Shown in pieces: positions 1 to 8,147 of a stretch of 64,000 bases of DNA. The DNA comes from Streptomyces sp. Je 1-369 (GTDB lineage Bacteria; Actinomycetota; Actinomycetes; Streptomycetales; Streptomycetaceae): positions 2,075,448-2,139,447 of the forward strand of contig NZ_CP101750.1 in assembly GCF_026810505.1 (NCBI RefSeq). The letters are read 5' to 3'. Position 1 is the first letter of the stretch, and the number at the start of each line of letters is the position of its first letter. The notes below the pieces were generated by a model, which saw nothing but the letters and a program-made list of their open reading frames with translations, was not told the DNA's origin and did no database searches. The position numbers and the translations under genes were made by a program.

Positions 1-75
1 GTGAACGGCGCCTACTGAGCCTTGATCGCCTGATCACTGGACCTCTTCAGCGAAGCTGAGGTTCTCAAGACGCCG

Positions 76-105
76 AAGGGCGGCACCCGCGCGGGTGCCG
101 CCCTT
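76..105. terminator. Perfect 15-bp inverted repeat, likely bidirectional terminator
   Basis: The left arm AAGGGCGGCACCCGC is followed directly by its exact reverse complement. It lies just past the stop of the FHA-ABC transporter gene, which is read leftward, so it probably ends that transcript. A short in-frame run ending in TGA at 16-18 on the plus strand could be the tail of an upstream gene that uses the same hairpin, but it is too short to identify. Confidence 0.75.
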
Positions 106-128
106 CTCGTGTGCCCTGGGGGCACCGG

Positions 129-2750
129 TCACTTGCGCATGACCTCCGGCTCGTGGCGGCGCAGCAGGCGCGCGACCGCGACGCCGCAGATGACGCCGAG
201 CAGGATCAGGATCGTGATGTTCAGGCTCCACTGGCCGACCGAGTGCTCCCACAGCGGATCGAGGTCGCCCGGCTTCTTCGGGTCCCACGGCGGCATGATG
301 TGCGCCAGGTCGAGCGTGGCGCCCGCGCCTGCGATGGCCCAGCGGGACGGCATCAGCCAGGCGAACTGCTCCAGGCCGGGCGAGCCGTAGATCTGGAAGA
401 GGACACCGGTGAAGACGACCTGGACGATCGCGAACATCACCAGGAGCGGCATGGTCTTCTCGGAGGTCTTCACCAGCGCTGAGATGACCAGGCCGAACAT
501 CATCGACGTGAAGCCGAGCGCGATGATCGTCAGGCAGATCTCCACGGCCGGGGGCATCAGGAGGCCCTCTTCCGGCAGCTCGCGCGGTGCGAAGCCGATG
601 CCGCAGATGATGACGCCCTGGATGGCCGTGATCACGCCGAGGACGATGACCTTGGACATCAGGTACGCCGAGCGGGACAGGCCGGTCGCCCGTTCCCGTT
701 CGTAGATGACCCGTTCCTTGATCAGTTCACGTACGGAGTTGGCCGCGCCCGAGAAGCACATGCCGACCGCGAGGATCAGCATGATCGTGCCGGCGTCCGC
801 GTTGAACTTGACCGGCGGTTTCGGTGGCGCGAGGCCGAAGTCGGCCGGGATCACGACGCTGACGATGCCGAGGACCGCGGGCAGGATCACCATCAGGCCC
901 ATGAAGCCCTTGTCGGAGGCGATCACGGAGACGTACCGCCGGATCAGGGTCCACAGCTGTGACCCCCAGCCCTGCGGTTTCGGCGGCCGCACGGCCTGGG
1001 GCGGTGGCATCTGTACGGACTGCGCGGCGACGGCGTCGATGTCCGCGGCGTACATCTGGTAGTGCTGCGAGCCCTTCCAGCGGCCCGCCCAGTCGTAGTC
1101 GCGGTAGTTCTCGAAGGCGGAGAAGACGTCGGCCCAGGTGCTGTAGCCGAAGAAGTTGAGGGCTTCCTCCGGCGGGCCGAAGTACGCCACCGAACCGCCC
1201 GGCGCCATCACCAGGAGCTTGTCGCAGATCGCCAGCTCGGCGACCGAGTGCGTGACGACGAGGACCGTGCGGCCGTCGTCGGCGAGGCCGCGGAGCAGCT
1301 GCATGACGTCGCGGTCCATGCCCGGGTCGAGGCCGGAGGTCGGCTCGTCCAGGAAGATCAGCGAGGGCTTGGTCAGGAGCTCAAGGGCCACCGACACGCG
1401 CTTGCGCTGGCCACCGGAGAGGGAGGTGACCTTCTTCTCCTTGTGGATGTCCAGCTTGAGCTCGCGCAGGACCTCGTCGATGCGGGACTCGCGCTCGGCC
1501 TCCGTGGTGTCCGCGGGGAAGCGCAGCTTGGCCGCGTACTTGAGGGCCTTCTTGACGGTCAGCTCCTTGTGCAGGATGTCGTCCTGCGGGACCAGACCGA
1601 TGCGCTGACGCAGCTCCGCGAACTGCTTGTACAGGTTCCTGTTGTCGTACAGGACGTCGCCCTGGTTGGCGGGCCGGTAGCCGGTGAGCGCCTTGAGCAG
1701 GGTGGACTTGCCGGAACCCGAGGGGCCGATGACCGCGATGAGCGACTTCTCCGGTACGCCGAAGGAGACGTCCTTGAGGATCTGCTTGCCGCCGTCGACC
1801 GTGACCGTGAGGTGCCGGGCCGAGAAGGAGACGTCACCGGTGTCGACGAACTCCTCGAGCTGTCCGCCGACGAGACGGAAGGTCGAGTGGCCGACGCCGA
1901 CGATGTCGTTGGGGCCGATGGAGACCGTCGAGGACTTCGCGATCGGCTGGCCGTTGACGTACGTGCCGTTGTGGGAGCCGAGGTCGTGGATCTCGAAGCG
2001 GCCGTCGGGCGTCGCCGTGAACTCGGCGTGGTGGCGCGAGACCTGGAGGTCGGAGACGACCAGCTCGTTCTCGAGCGCACGGCCGATGCGCATCTTGCGG
2101 CCCATGGCCAGCTGGTGGAACGTCGTCGGGCTGCGGTCGCCGTAGACCGGCGGGGCCCCCGCGACACCGCCGGAACCCGGAGTTTTCTGTGCGTACTGCT
2201 CGGACGGGCCGCCCTGCTGCTGGGGCACGTGTTGCTGGTGCTGCTGGTGCTGCGGCGCCTGGTGCTGCTGCGGTGGCTGCTGTTGCTGCTGCCAGCCCTG
2301 CTGCTGCGCCTGGTACGGGGCCTGCTGCTGGGGTGCCTCCTGCTGCGGGGCCTGAGCGGCCCAGCCGGGAGCTTCCTGCTGGTGCTGCTGGGGCGCGTGC
2401 TGCGGCGCGGCCTGCTGCTGGGCGTGCTGCGGCGCGGAGACGGCCGCGGCGCCCGCGGCGCCACCGGACACGTTCACCAGCGGACCGTCGGTCGCGTTGC
2501 CGAGGTACACGGCTGTGCCCGGACCGATTTCCATCTGGTGGATCCGCTGGCCCTGCACGAAGGTGCCATTGGTGCTGCCGTGGTCCTCGATGACCCAACT
2601 GCGGCCGCTCCAGCTGATCGTCGCGTGCCGCCAGGACACCCTGGCGTCGTCGAGCGAGATATCCCCCTGCGGATCACGTCCGAGGGTGTACGGCCTGGAC
2701 GCGTCGAGCGTCCAGGTCCTGCCATTCAATTCCAGTACGAGTTCCGGCAC
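129..2750 (-). CDS. FHA-FHA-ABC transporter fusion (Rv1747-like ATP-binding/permease)
   Basis: An 873-residue protein joining two phosphothreonine-binding FHA domains, an ABC ATPase and an ABCG-type membrane domain in one chain. FHA1 spans about residues 1-95 (GRD, SWRH, STNGT) and FHA2 about 210-295 (GRA, VSRHH, SHNGT). They are separated by about 100 residues very rich in Gln, Pro and His. The ATPase shows Walker A GPSGSGKST, signature LSGGQRKR and Walker B LIFLDEPTSGLD. About six hydrophobic segments fill the last 250 residues. The order matches Mycobacterium Rv1747, an exporter regulated by Ser/Thr kinase phosphorylation, so control by a PknF-like kinase is inferred. The start is GTG. The gene is divergent from the streptophobe gene with about 265 bp between them. 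The substrate is unknown. Confidence 0.9.
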   Translation of the reverse strand: MPELVLELNGRTWTLDASRPYTLGRDPQGDISLDDARVSWRHATISWSGRSWVIEDHGSTNGTFVQGQRIHQMEIGPGTAVYLGNATDGPLVNVSGGAAGAAAVSAPQHAQQQAAPQHAPQQHQQEAPGWAAQAPQQEAPQQQAPYQAQQQGWQQQQQPPQQHQAPQHQQHQQHVPQQQGGPSEQYAQKTPGSGGVAGAPPVYGDRSPTTFHQLAMGRKMRIGRALENELVVSDLQVSRHHAEFTATPDGRFEIHDLGSHNGTYVNGQPIAKSSTVSIGPNDIVGVGHSTFRLVGGQLEEFVDTGDVSFSARHLTVTVDGGKQILKDVSFGVPEKSLIAVIGPSGSGKSTLLKALTGYRPANQGDVLYDNRNLYKQFAELRQRIGLVPQDDILHKELTVKKALKYAAKLRFPADTTEAERESRIDEVLRELKLDIHKEKKVTSLSGGQRKRVSVALELLTKPSLIFLDEPTSGLDPGMDRDVMQLLRGLADDGRTVLVVTHSVAELAICDKLLVMAPGGSVAYFGPPEEALNFFGYSTWADVFSAFENYRDYDWAGRWKGSQHYQMYAADIDAVAAQSVQMPPPQAVRPPKPQGWGSQLWTLIRRYVSVIASDKGFMGLMVILPAVLGIVSVVIPADFGLAPPKPPVKFNADAGTIMLILAVGMCFSGAANSVRELIKERVIYERERATGLSRSAYLMSKVIVLGVITAIQGVIICGIGFAPRELPEEGLLMPPAVEICLTIIALGFTSMMFGLVISALVKTSEKTMPLLVMFAIVQVVFTGVLFQIYGSPGLEQFAWLMPSRWAIAGAGATLDLAHIMPPWDPKKPGDLDPLWEHSVGQWSLNITILILLGVICGVAVARLLRRHEPEVMRK

Positions 2751-3015
2751 TCCAGCCCCACTGAGTTGTCCCCCGAGCTAGCCCCCATCGATGGGGAGTC
2801 TAGGGATGTCGAACATCGGGAGGAACTATTTCAGGCGGAGGGCTCTGACCGAAAGTCGGGCCTTGTGAAGACTGCGTACGCGCGTGACGGGTTGCCCCGT
2901 TGACGGAGAAGAAACCGCCCCGGAGAGTAGTAAGCGCCCATCAGTGCATACGGATCATGCCCATTGAGAGCATTAAGTGCATTTGGGGCAACGCGCTGCG
3001 GTCCGGGGGGTCCTG

Positions 3016-5214
3016 ATGCAGGCCGAGGAACGGAACGGTGAGAGGCGGGGCGTGCGGTGGGGCGATGTGCTGCTCTCCGCGATCGCCGCGGTCAGTTGGG
3101 CGCTGGTGGGCATGGCGGGGACGGCCGCGCTCGCGCTGCACCTGCTCGGCGCGGACGCGGTGGCCGCGCTCGGGCCGCTGACGGCGGCCACCGTCGCGCT
3201 GGGCGCGGGGGGTTCGGTCACGCCGTCCGGTGACGTCTCCGCCTTCGGCCTGGACGACGCCGAGGCGACGACGACAGTCGATATTGCGCCACTCGGTGTG
3301 GGTTTGGTCGGAGCGCTCCTGCTCGCCCACTTCTTCCTGCGTTCCCTGCGCGGGGCGGGCGTCGTCATCTCACCTGCCGAACTCCTCGCGCGTGCGGGCG
3401 CGGTGGTCGCCCTCTTCCTCGGGATGCTCGCGGGGCTCGCCTGGGCCGGTCACGACGTCATCACGATCGACGGCGAGCAGCTCGGTATCGACAAGGGGAT
3501 CGAGGAGGGCATCGACGAGCTGCCCGGCGGGATCGGGGACATCGGCGGGCTGCTCCCGGACCGGCTCGGGGACCTCGCGCAGGCGAAGGCATCGGTCGGA
3601 TTCACCGTCGACACGGGTCCGACGCTGCTCGGCGGCGCGGTCTGGGTGACCGGCGTCCTGCTCATCGCGCTCCTCGCCTCGCGCCGCACGCCGTTGCCGC
3701 GCGCCCTGGGCGGCCTGCACCGAGTGGTGCGGCCTGCCGTGTCCGCGCTGGTCACGGTGGTACTGGTGGCGGTCGCCGCGGGGTTCGCGGCGGCGGCGTA
3801 CGCGATGATCGGCGACGGCCATCCGAAGCGGATCGCGGGCGCGGCGCTGCTCGGGGCGCCGAACGGGGTGTGGCTCGGCCTGCCGGTCGGCCTCCTCGTC
3901 CCGTGGGACGGCAAGGCGACGGGCGAGCTCACGCGTTTCCTGCCGGATCCGGTGGACGACCTCCTGACGGGCCCTTCCGACAAGCCGCTCTCGCTCGCCC
4001 GCCTCGCCGAACTCGACAACAGGGTATGGCTGTTGGGCATCGCGGCGGCGATGGCGATGCTGTCCGCGGGCGTACTGACGGCCGTACGCACGCCACGCGC
4101 CCGGGACACCGTGTCCGCGGCGGGGTTCGCGGGGCGGTGCGGGGTGCGTCTCGGCATCGTGACGGCGCTGGGCCTGCCGCTCCTGGTCCGGCTGACGAAT
4201 GTCTCGGCCGACGCCTCGCTCTCCGTCTTCGGCTTCGACGCGTTCGGCGCGGGCATCGAGCTGCACGGCCGCCCGGGGATGGCGGCGCTGCTGGGGGCGG
4301 CGTGGGGGTTCGGGGCGGGGTTGGTCGGGGCGGGTCTCGCGGTGCTTACGGGGGCGGCGGGTGGCCGAGCATCGGGGTTGGCCCTCGCTTCTGGCGCGGG
4401 CGGCCTTCCACTCGCTGTCGAGCAGGGGGGTGGTGGCTCTGCGGGGGCTGGGGTGGGGGTGGGGTCCGGCGGGGCTGGGGTGGGGCTGGGGTCCGGCGGG
4501 GCGGGGGGGGGGGCGGGGCCGGGGGCGGCCGGGCCTGCGGGAGCGGGGCCAGGATCCACCGGACCTGCGGGAGCGGGGCCAGGATCCACCGGACCTGCGG
4601 GGGCAGGGCCAGGGCCGTACGCACCCGGGGCGCCGTACCGGCCGCCGAACCCGGACACGAATCCGTACTTGCGCACGGAGGACGGCTGGGCGGGGGCGGG
4701 GGGCTCGGCGGGGTCTGGGGGGTCTGCGGGGGCCGGGGGTCCTGCGGGGGCCGGGGGCACGGCGGGGTCTAGGGGCGCGGCGCGGTCTAGGGGCACGGCA
4801 GGGTCCGGAGGGACGGCGGGGTCCGGGGGTCCTGCAGGGTCCTGGGGTCCTGCGAGGTCCGGAGGCTCGACGGAATCTAGGGACCCTGCGGGGCCTAGGG
4901 GCACGGCAGGGTCCGGAGGCACGACGGGGTCTAGGGGCCCTGCGGGGGCCGGAGGCACGACGGGGTCTAGGGGCCCTGCGGGCTTTGACGGCTACTCGGA
5001 CCCGACAAGCCCCACGGACCCGCCGGAGCTCCCGCCGGAAGAGGTACCTCCGCGACCCGACCGGGACGTCTCCGGCGCCCCCACCGTCATGGGTCCGGTA
5101 GTCCCTCCTCCCCCACCACCCCGCCGCCGCTCCCGCTCCCGCTCCACGGACTGGCCGCCTCCGCCTCCGCCTCCGCCTCCGCCGCCGCCCAAGGCCCCTC
5201 GAGACCCGGACTGA
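3016..5214 (+). CDS. Streptophobe family membrane protein with collagen-like tail
   Basis: About 732 residues. The first 450 or so contain roughly eight hydrophobic segments with acidic loops and match the streptophobe family of Streptomyces membrane proteins, whose function is unknown. The rest is low complexity: Gly/Ala-rich sequence, a 10-residue repeat (GPAGAGPGST), then about 90 residues where Gly falls at nearly every third position (GSG GSA GAG GPA type), a short Ser/Arg stretch and a poly-Pro end. The ATG at 3016 was chosen because a run of six G precedes it by five bases; an in-frame ATG at 2977 is possible. The tail is probably outside the membrane and flexible, but its side of the membrane is not clear from sequence. 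Confidence 0.75.
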   Translation: MQAEERNGERRGVRWGDVLLSAIAAVSWALVGMAGTAALALHLLGADAVAALGPLTAATVALGAGGSVTPSGDVSAFGLDDAEATTTVDIAPLGVGLVGALLLAHFFLRSLRGAGVVISPAELLARAGAVVALFLGMLAGLAWAGHDVITIDGEQLGIDKGIEEGIDELPGGIGDIGGLLPDRLGDLAQAKASVGFTVDTGPTLLGGAVWVTGVLLIALLASRRTPLPRALGGLHRVVRPAVSALVTVVLVAVAAGFAAAAYAMIGDGHPKRIAGAALLGAPNGVWLGLPVGLLVPWDGKATGELTRFLPDPVDDLLTGPSDKPLSLARLAELDNRVWLLGIAAAMAMLSAGVLTAVRTPRARDTVSAAGFAGRCGVRLGIVTALGLPLLVRLTNVSADASLSVFGFDAFGAGIELHGRPGMAALLGAAWGFGAGLVGAGLAVLTGAAGGRASGLALASGAGGLPLAVEQGGGGSAGAGVGVGSGGAGVGLGSGGAGGGAGPGAAGPAGAGPGSTGPAGAGPGSTGPAGAGPGPYAPGAPYRPPNPDTNPYLRTEDGWAGAGGSAGSGGSAGAGGPAGAGGTAGSRGAARSRGTAGSGGTAGSGGPAGSWGPARSGGSTESRDPAGPRGTAGSGGTTGSRGPAGAGGTTGSRGPAGFDGYSDPTSPTDPPELPPEEVPPRPDRDVSGAPTVMGPVVPPPPPPRRRSRSRSTDWPPPPPPPPPPPPKAPRDPD
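4531..4620 (+). repeat. 30-bp tandem repeat, three copies, inside the streptophobe gene
   Basis: Three units start at 4531, 4561 and 4591. The first two differ at one base and the third is degenerate. Each encodes GPAGAGPGST or a variant in frame. The 100 bases just before are almost pure G runs on the plus strand. Confidence 0.9.
4690..4986 (+). repeat. 18-bp imperfect repeats encoding a Gly-X-Y tract
   Basis: About sixteen degenerate units of the form GCG GGG TCT/GCC GGG GGC/TCT with a final Thr, Pro, Ser or Ala codon. They translate as AGxxGx and give a collagen-type register with only a few breaks (RSR, RSG, ESR, DPA). The units differ in many bases, so this is an old or selectively kept array, not a fresh expansion. 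Confidence 0.8.
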
Positions 5215-5578
5215 ACGGCGGCCCCCGGCGTCGCGGGTCGCGTCCGTCCTCCCCCAAGCTCTCGGCTTCGCGCGAGCAGGGTGCCCTCGTCGTCTATGGC
5301 ACGCCTGCACGCAACGAAGGGGGCGGGGCCTCGGTGCGGGCAGCCGGAGGGAGGCGAACGGACGGTCGGCGGCTCGCGGCTGTTACGGGTACGTCGCGTC
5401 GCAGGCGAACCGGGGGGAGGCGGAGTGTTGGGCTTCTACGGCACGTCGCGTTGCGGGGTGAACGGGTGGGTGGGCGGGTGGATCAGTGTGGGGGCCGGCG
5501 CGGAGGGCGGGGGGGGCGCGTCCGGCAGGCGGACCGCGGGGCAGCCGCGAGAAGAGGGCGGATACCGTAGGGATCACC
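5215..5578. other. Intergenic region upstream of serB
   Basis: A 364-bp gap. It holds no convincing gene; an upstream in-frame extension of serB from 5486 has no ribosome binding site and no conserved look. It contains a C-rich dispersed repeat at 5441-5495 in reverse orientation (listed separately). The serB promoter is presumably here, but I cannot point to clear -35 and -10 boxes. Confidence 0.5.
5441..5495 (-). repeat. Copy of the dispersed intergenic repeat also found at 60.9-61.4 kb
   Basis: Read on the minus strand this stretch contains CCCACCCACCCGTTCACCCC followed by GC, and continues into CGCGACGTGC. The same 22-base core occurs on the plus strand near 60955 and 61109, and the CGCGACGTGCCG part recurs near 61270. 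This supports a dispersed repeat family. Confidence 0.65.
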
Positions 5579-6793
5579 ATGAGTGCTTCGCAGCCCCCTC
5601 AGCCCGCCGACATCCCGACGCTCCTCGTCAAGATCTTCGGCAAGGACCGCCCCGGCATCACCGCCGGCCTCTTCGACACCCTCGCCGCCTACTCCGTCGA
5701 CGTCGTCGACATCGAGCAGGTCGTCACCCGTGGCCGGATCGTGCTGTGCGCGCTCGTGACCGAGCCGCCCGCCGGCCTGGAGGGCGACCTGCGCGCCACC
5801 GTCCACAGCTGGGCGGAGTCCATGAAGATGCAGGCCGAGATCATCTCCGGCATCGGTGACAACCGGCCGCGAGGCCTCGGGCGTTCACTGGTGACCGTCC
5901 TCGGCCACCCGCTGACCTCCGAGTCGACGGCCGCGATCGCCGCCAGCATCACCGCGACCGGCGGCAACATCGACCGTATCTTCCGGCTCGCCAAGTACCC
6001 GGTCACCGCCGTCGAGTTCGCCGTCTCCGGCACCGAGACGGAGCCGCTGCGCACCGCCCTCGCCATAGAGGCCGCGCGGCTCGGCGTGGACGTCGCCGTC
6101 GTGTCGGCGGGCCTGCACCGCCGCGCCCAGCGCCTGGTCGTGATGGACGTCGACTCGACGCTCATCCAGGACGAGGTCATCGAACTCTTCGCCGCGCACG
6201 CCGGATGCGAGGCCGAGGTCGCCGGGGTGACGGCGGCGGCGATGCGCGGCGAGCTGGACTTCGAGCAGTCGCTGCACGCCCGCGTGGCGCTCCTCGCGGG
6301 CCTGGACGCCTCGGTCGTGGACAAGGTCCGCTCCGAGGTCCGGCTCACACCGGGCGCCCGCACCCTGATCCGTACCCTCAAGCGCCTCGGCTACCAAGTG
6401 GGCGTCGTCTCGGGCGGGTTCACTCAGGTCACCGACGATCTGAAGGAACGTCTCGGCCTCGACTTCGCCCAGGCCAACACCCTGGAGATCGTCGACGGCA
6501 AACTCACCGGCAAGGTGACCGGCGAGATCGTCGACCGCGCGGGCAAGGCCCGGCTGCTGCGCCGTTTCGCCACGGAGGCGGGGGTCCCGCTGGAGCAGAC
6601 CGTCGCGATCGGCGACGGCGCGAACGACCTGGACATGCTGAACGCGGCCGGCCTCGGCGTCGCCTTCAACGCCAAGCCCTTGGTCCGCGAGGCGGCGCAC
6701 ACCGCGGTGAACGTTCCCTTCCTGGACACCGTTCTCTATCTCCTCGGCATCACCCGCGAAGAGGTCGAGGCGGCGGACACGCACACCGACTGA
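5579..6793 (+). CDS. serB: Phosphoserine phosphatase SerB (ACT-HAD)
   Basis: A 404-residue enzyme that hydrolyses O-phospho-L-serine to serine in the last step of serine synthesis, in the cytosol. The first 165 residues form a duplicated ACT regulatory region (starts near LLVKIFGKDRPGIT), expected to bind serine or another amino acid. The HAD core follows: catalytic DVDST near residue 187, the SGG motif near 280 and IGDGANDLDML near 343. Length fits the actinobacterial two-ACT form. The ATG at 5579 is preceded by TAGGGATCACC. The gene stands alone, with a terminator-like hairpin about 75 bp downstream. Confidence 0.95.
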   Translation: MSASQPPQPADIPTLLVKIFGKDRPGITAGLFDTLAAYSVDVVDIEQVVTRGRIVLCALVTEPPAGLEGDLRATVHSWAESMKMQAEIISGIGDNRPRGLGRSLVTVLGHPLTSESTAAIAASITATGGNIDRIFRLAKYPVTAVEFAVSGTETEPLRTALAIEAARLGVDVAVVSAGLHRRAQRLVVMDVDSTLIQDEVIELFAAHAGCEAEVAGVTAAAMRGELDFEQSLHARVALLAGLDASVVDKVRSEVRLTPGARTLIRTLKRLGYQVGVVSGGFTQVTDDLKERLGLDFAQANTLEIVDGKLTGKVTGEIVDRAGKARLLRRFATEAGVPLEQTVAIGDGANDLDMLNAAGLGVAFNAKPLVREAAHTAVNVPFLDTVLYLLGITREEVEAADTHTD

Positions 6794-6866
6794 ACCCGCA
6801 CACCGGCTGAACCCGCGGCCCGTGAACGCACGGCCCGCGGAAACGGCGCGGATCGCCTACGTCAAG

Positions 6867-6897
6867 GGGGCCCGGCACCACGAAGGTGCCGGGCCCC
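6867..6897. terminator. 13-bp inverted repeat between serB and the SixA-type gene
   Basis: GGGGCCCGGCACC, a five-base loop ACGAA, then the exact reverse complement. It lies between two convergent genes and probably ends both transcripts. Confidence 0.75.
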
Positions 6898-6919
6898 TGG
6901 CGACGGGCGGGGAGAGGAA

Positions 6920-7438
6920 CTACTCGGACGGCGCCCAGTAGTCGACGAGCGTGGCCACGCCGGGCTCCAGCGCCTTCCACGAACCGGGGTACGTCAGGAC
7001 GGCGAAGGCCGCGGTCGGGAAGCCCCTGCGGTTCAGCCGCTCTCTGGCGTCGCCCTCGGAGTCCCCCGCGAGGACGTCGGTGAGACCCTGGATGCCGGGG
7101 TTGTGGCCGATCAGGACGAGGTTCTGTACGTCGTCCGGGGTTTCGTTGAGCACGGCGATCAGCTCACCGGGGGAGGCTTCGTACACCCGATCCTCGTAGA
7201 CGGTCTTCGGGCGCTGCGGGAGCTCCTGGACGGCGAGCTTCCAGGTCTCGCGGGTCCGGGTGGCGGTCGAGCAGAGGGCGAGGTCGAAGGCGATGCCGCT
7301 GTCGGTCAGCTTGCGCCCGGCGACGGGGGCGTCCCGGCGTCCGCGCTCGGCGAGCGGCCTCTCGTGGTCGGAAACCTGCGGCCAGTCGGCCTTCGCATGC
7401 CGGAAGAGGATAATCCTGCGGGGTTCTGCGACGCTCAT
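6920..7438 (-). CDS. SixA-type histidine phosphatase
   Basis: A 172-residue protein of the phosphoglycerate-mutase-like histidine phosphatase superfamily. It has the N-terminal RHAKAD motif with the nucleophilic His, the LCSTATRTRET segment that supplies a phosphate-binding Arg, and the late LIGHNPG motif with the second His. Size and motifs fit SixA, which removes phosphate from phosphohistidine in Escherichia coli. The substrate in this organism is not known. It is convergent with serB. Confidence 0.88.
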   Translation of the reverse strand: MSVAEPRRIILFRHAKADWPQVSDHERPLAERGRRDAPVAGRKLTDSGIAFDLALCSTATRTRETWKLAVQELPQRPKTVYEDRVYEASPGELIAVLNETPDDVQNLVLIGHNPGIQGLTDVLAGDSEGDARERLNRRGFPTAAFAVLTYPGSWKALEPGVATLVDYWAPSE

Positions 7439-7526
7439 GCTTCCCAGCTTCGCATGAAACGCGCCACGGGGCGCAGGGAGTTGGTGCGGTCCCCCGGCGC
7501 GGGTGACGGCACCGGTGGCAACCGGG

Positions 7527-7742
7527 TCAGGAAGCCGTGCGCAGGATCAGCGTCTGTATCCGCTCCAGGACGTTGGTGATCACCGGCTCGCTGGACGCCG
7601 CGTGCGCGTCCACGGGGTTCAGGATCAGCAGGAGCAGGGCCGCGAAGGCGACGGCGGGCAGGGCGATCGCCCACCAGGGAAGCTGGACCTCGATGCTGCC
7701 CGACTTCGCCGGGTCGCGCAGGGTGTGCGATCGGGCCGACAT
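7527..7742 (-). CDS. Small single-span membrane protein, unknown function
   Basis: 71 residues from the ATG at 7742, which has GGAGG six bases upstream; a longer reading to 7790 lacks this. A polar head of about 20 residues leads into one hydrophobic span (about 22-42, WWAIALPAVAFAALLLLIL), then an outer tail with SSEPVITN and VLERIQTLIL. I do not recognise the family. It sits between the SixA-type gene and the mini-gene at 7946, all on the minus strand. Confidence 0.65.
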   Translation of the reverse strand: MSARSHTLRDPAKSGSIEVQLPWWAIALPAVAFAALLLLILNPVDAHAASSEPVITNVLERIQTLILRTAS

Positions 7743-7868
7743 GTCGCCTCCGTGGTCCTCGAGTGTGCCGTGCCGCGTCTTCGCGGCCACAACTCGAAGT
7801 TAGGCGATCGGCGCCCCTCAACCCATCCGGAGATCCACCCACTTGACCCTGACACTGACCCCCTAGGG

Positions 7869-7892
7869 GATGGTGGTGCTAGCCCCACCATC
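7869..7892. terminator. Possible hairpin after the 38-residue gene
   Basis: GATGGTGG, an eight-base loop, then CCACCATC. It lies downstream (leftward) of the small gene ending at 7946, followed by the palindrome CCCCTAGGGG. A role as terminator is an inference. Confidence 0.4.
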
Positions 7893-7945
7893 GTCCGCCG
7901 GGGGGCCGGTTCACGGCGCCGCGATGAAAGCGACCGGCGCAGCGG

Positions 7946-8062
7946 TCACGGTGAGGCGATGGATGCGATGACGCCGATGATCACGGTGATGGCCAGCATC
8001 GCGCCGAGCACGATGAGCAACTTCTTCTGGCCGTTCTGGGGGTTCGGGTCAAGGACGGGCAT
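7946..8062 (-). CDS. SGM_5486-type transporter-associated mini-protein
   Basis: A 38-residue protein too short for usual gene calling. It begins MPVLDPNPQNGQKK and continues as one hydrophobic helix rich in Leu, Ile, Val and Ala (residues 15-35), ending IASP. This matches a very small Streptomyces family that I recall as SGM_5486 transporter-associated proteins, found beside CynX/NimT-type MFS genes, as here: it lies 85 bp downstream of one on the same strand. A role as transporter subunit or chaperone is inferred only from this linkage. Confidence 0.8.
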   Translation of the reverse strand: MPVLDPNPQNGQKKLLIVLGAMLAITVIIGVIASIASP

Positions 8063-8147
8063 ACGGCCAGTCTCGCACCCTTTGCCCGCCCCCTCCGCGT
8101 CGGGGTAGCCCTGAAAGGCCCAGGGGTCGCCCTGAAAGCCCCGGGGA

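Noticed and set aside
1062..2903. Long plus-strand frame of 613 codons
   Set aside because: It is antisense to the FHA-ABC gene, whose domains are unmistakable; long shadow frames are normal at this GC content.
4531..4620. CRISPR-like 30-bp repeats
   Set aside because: The units are directly adjacent without spacers and are in frame with the protein repeat.
3450..4958. Pro-rich minus-strand frame opposite the streptophobe gene
   Set aside because: Its PDPAVP-like repeats are the mirror of the Gly-rich coding repeats; no ribosome site or recognisable domain.
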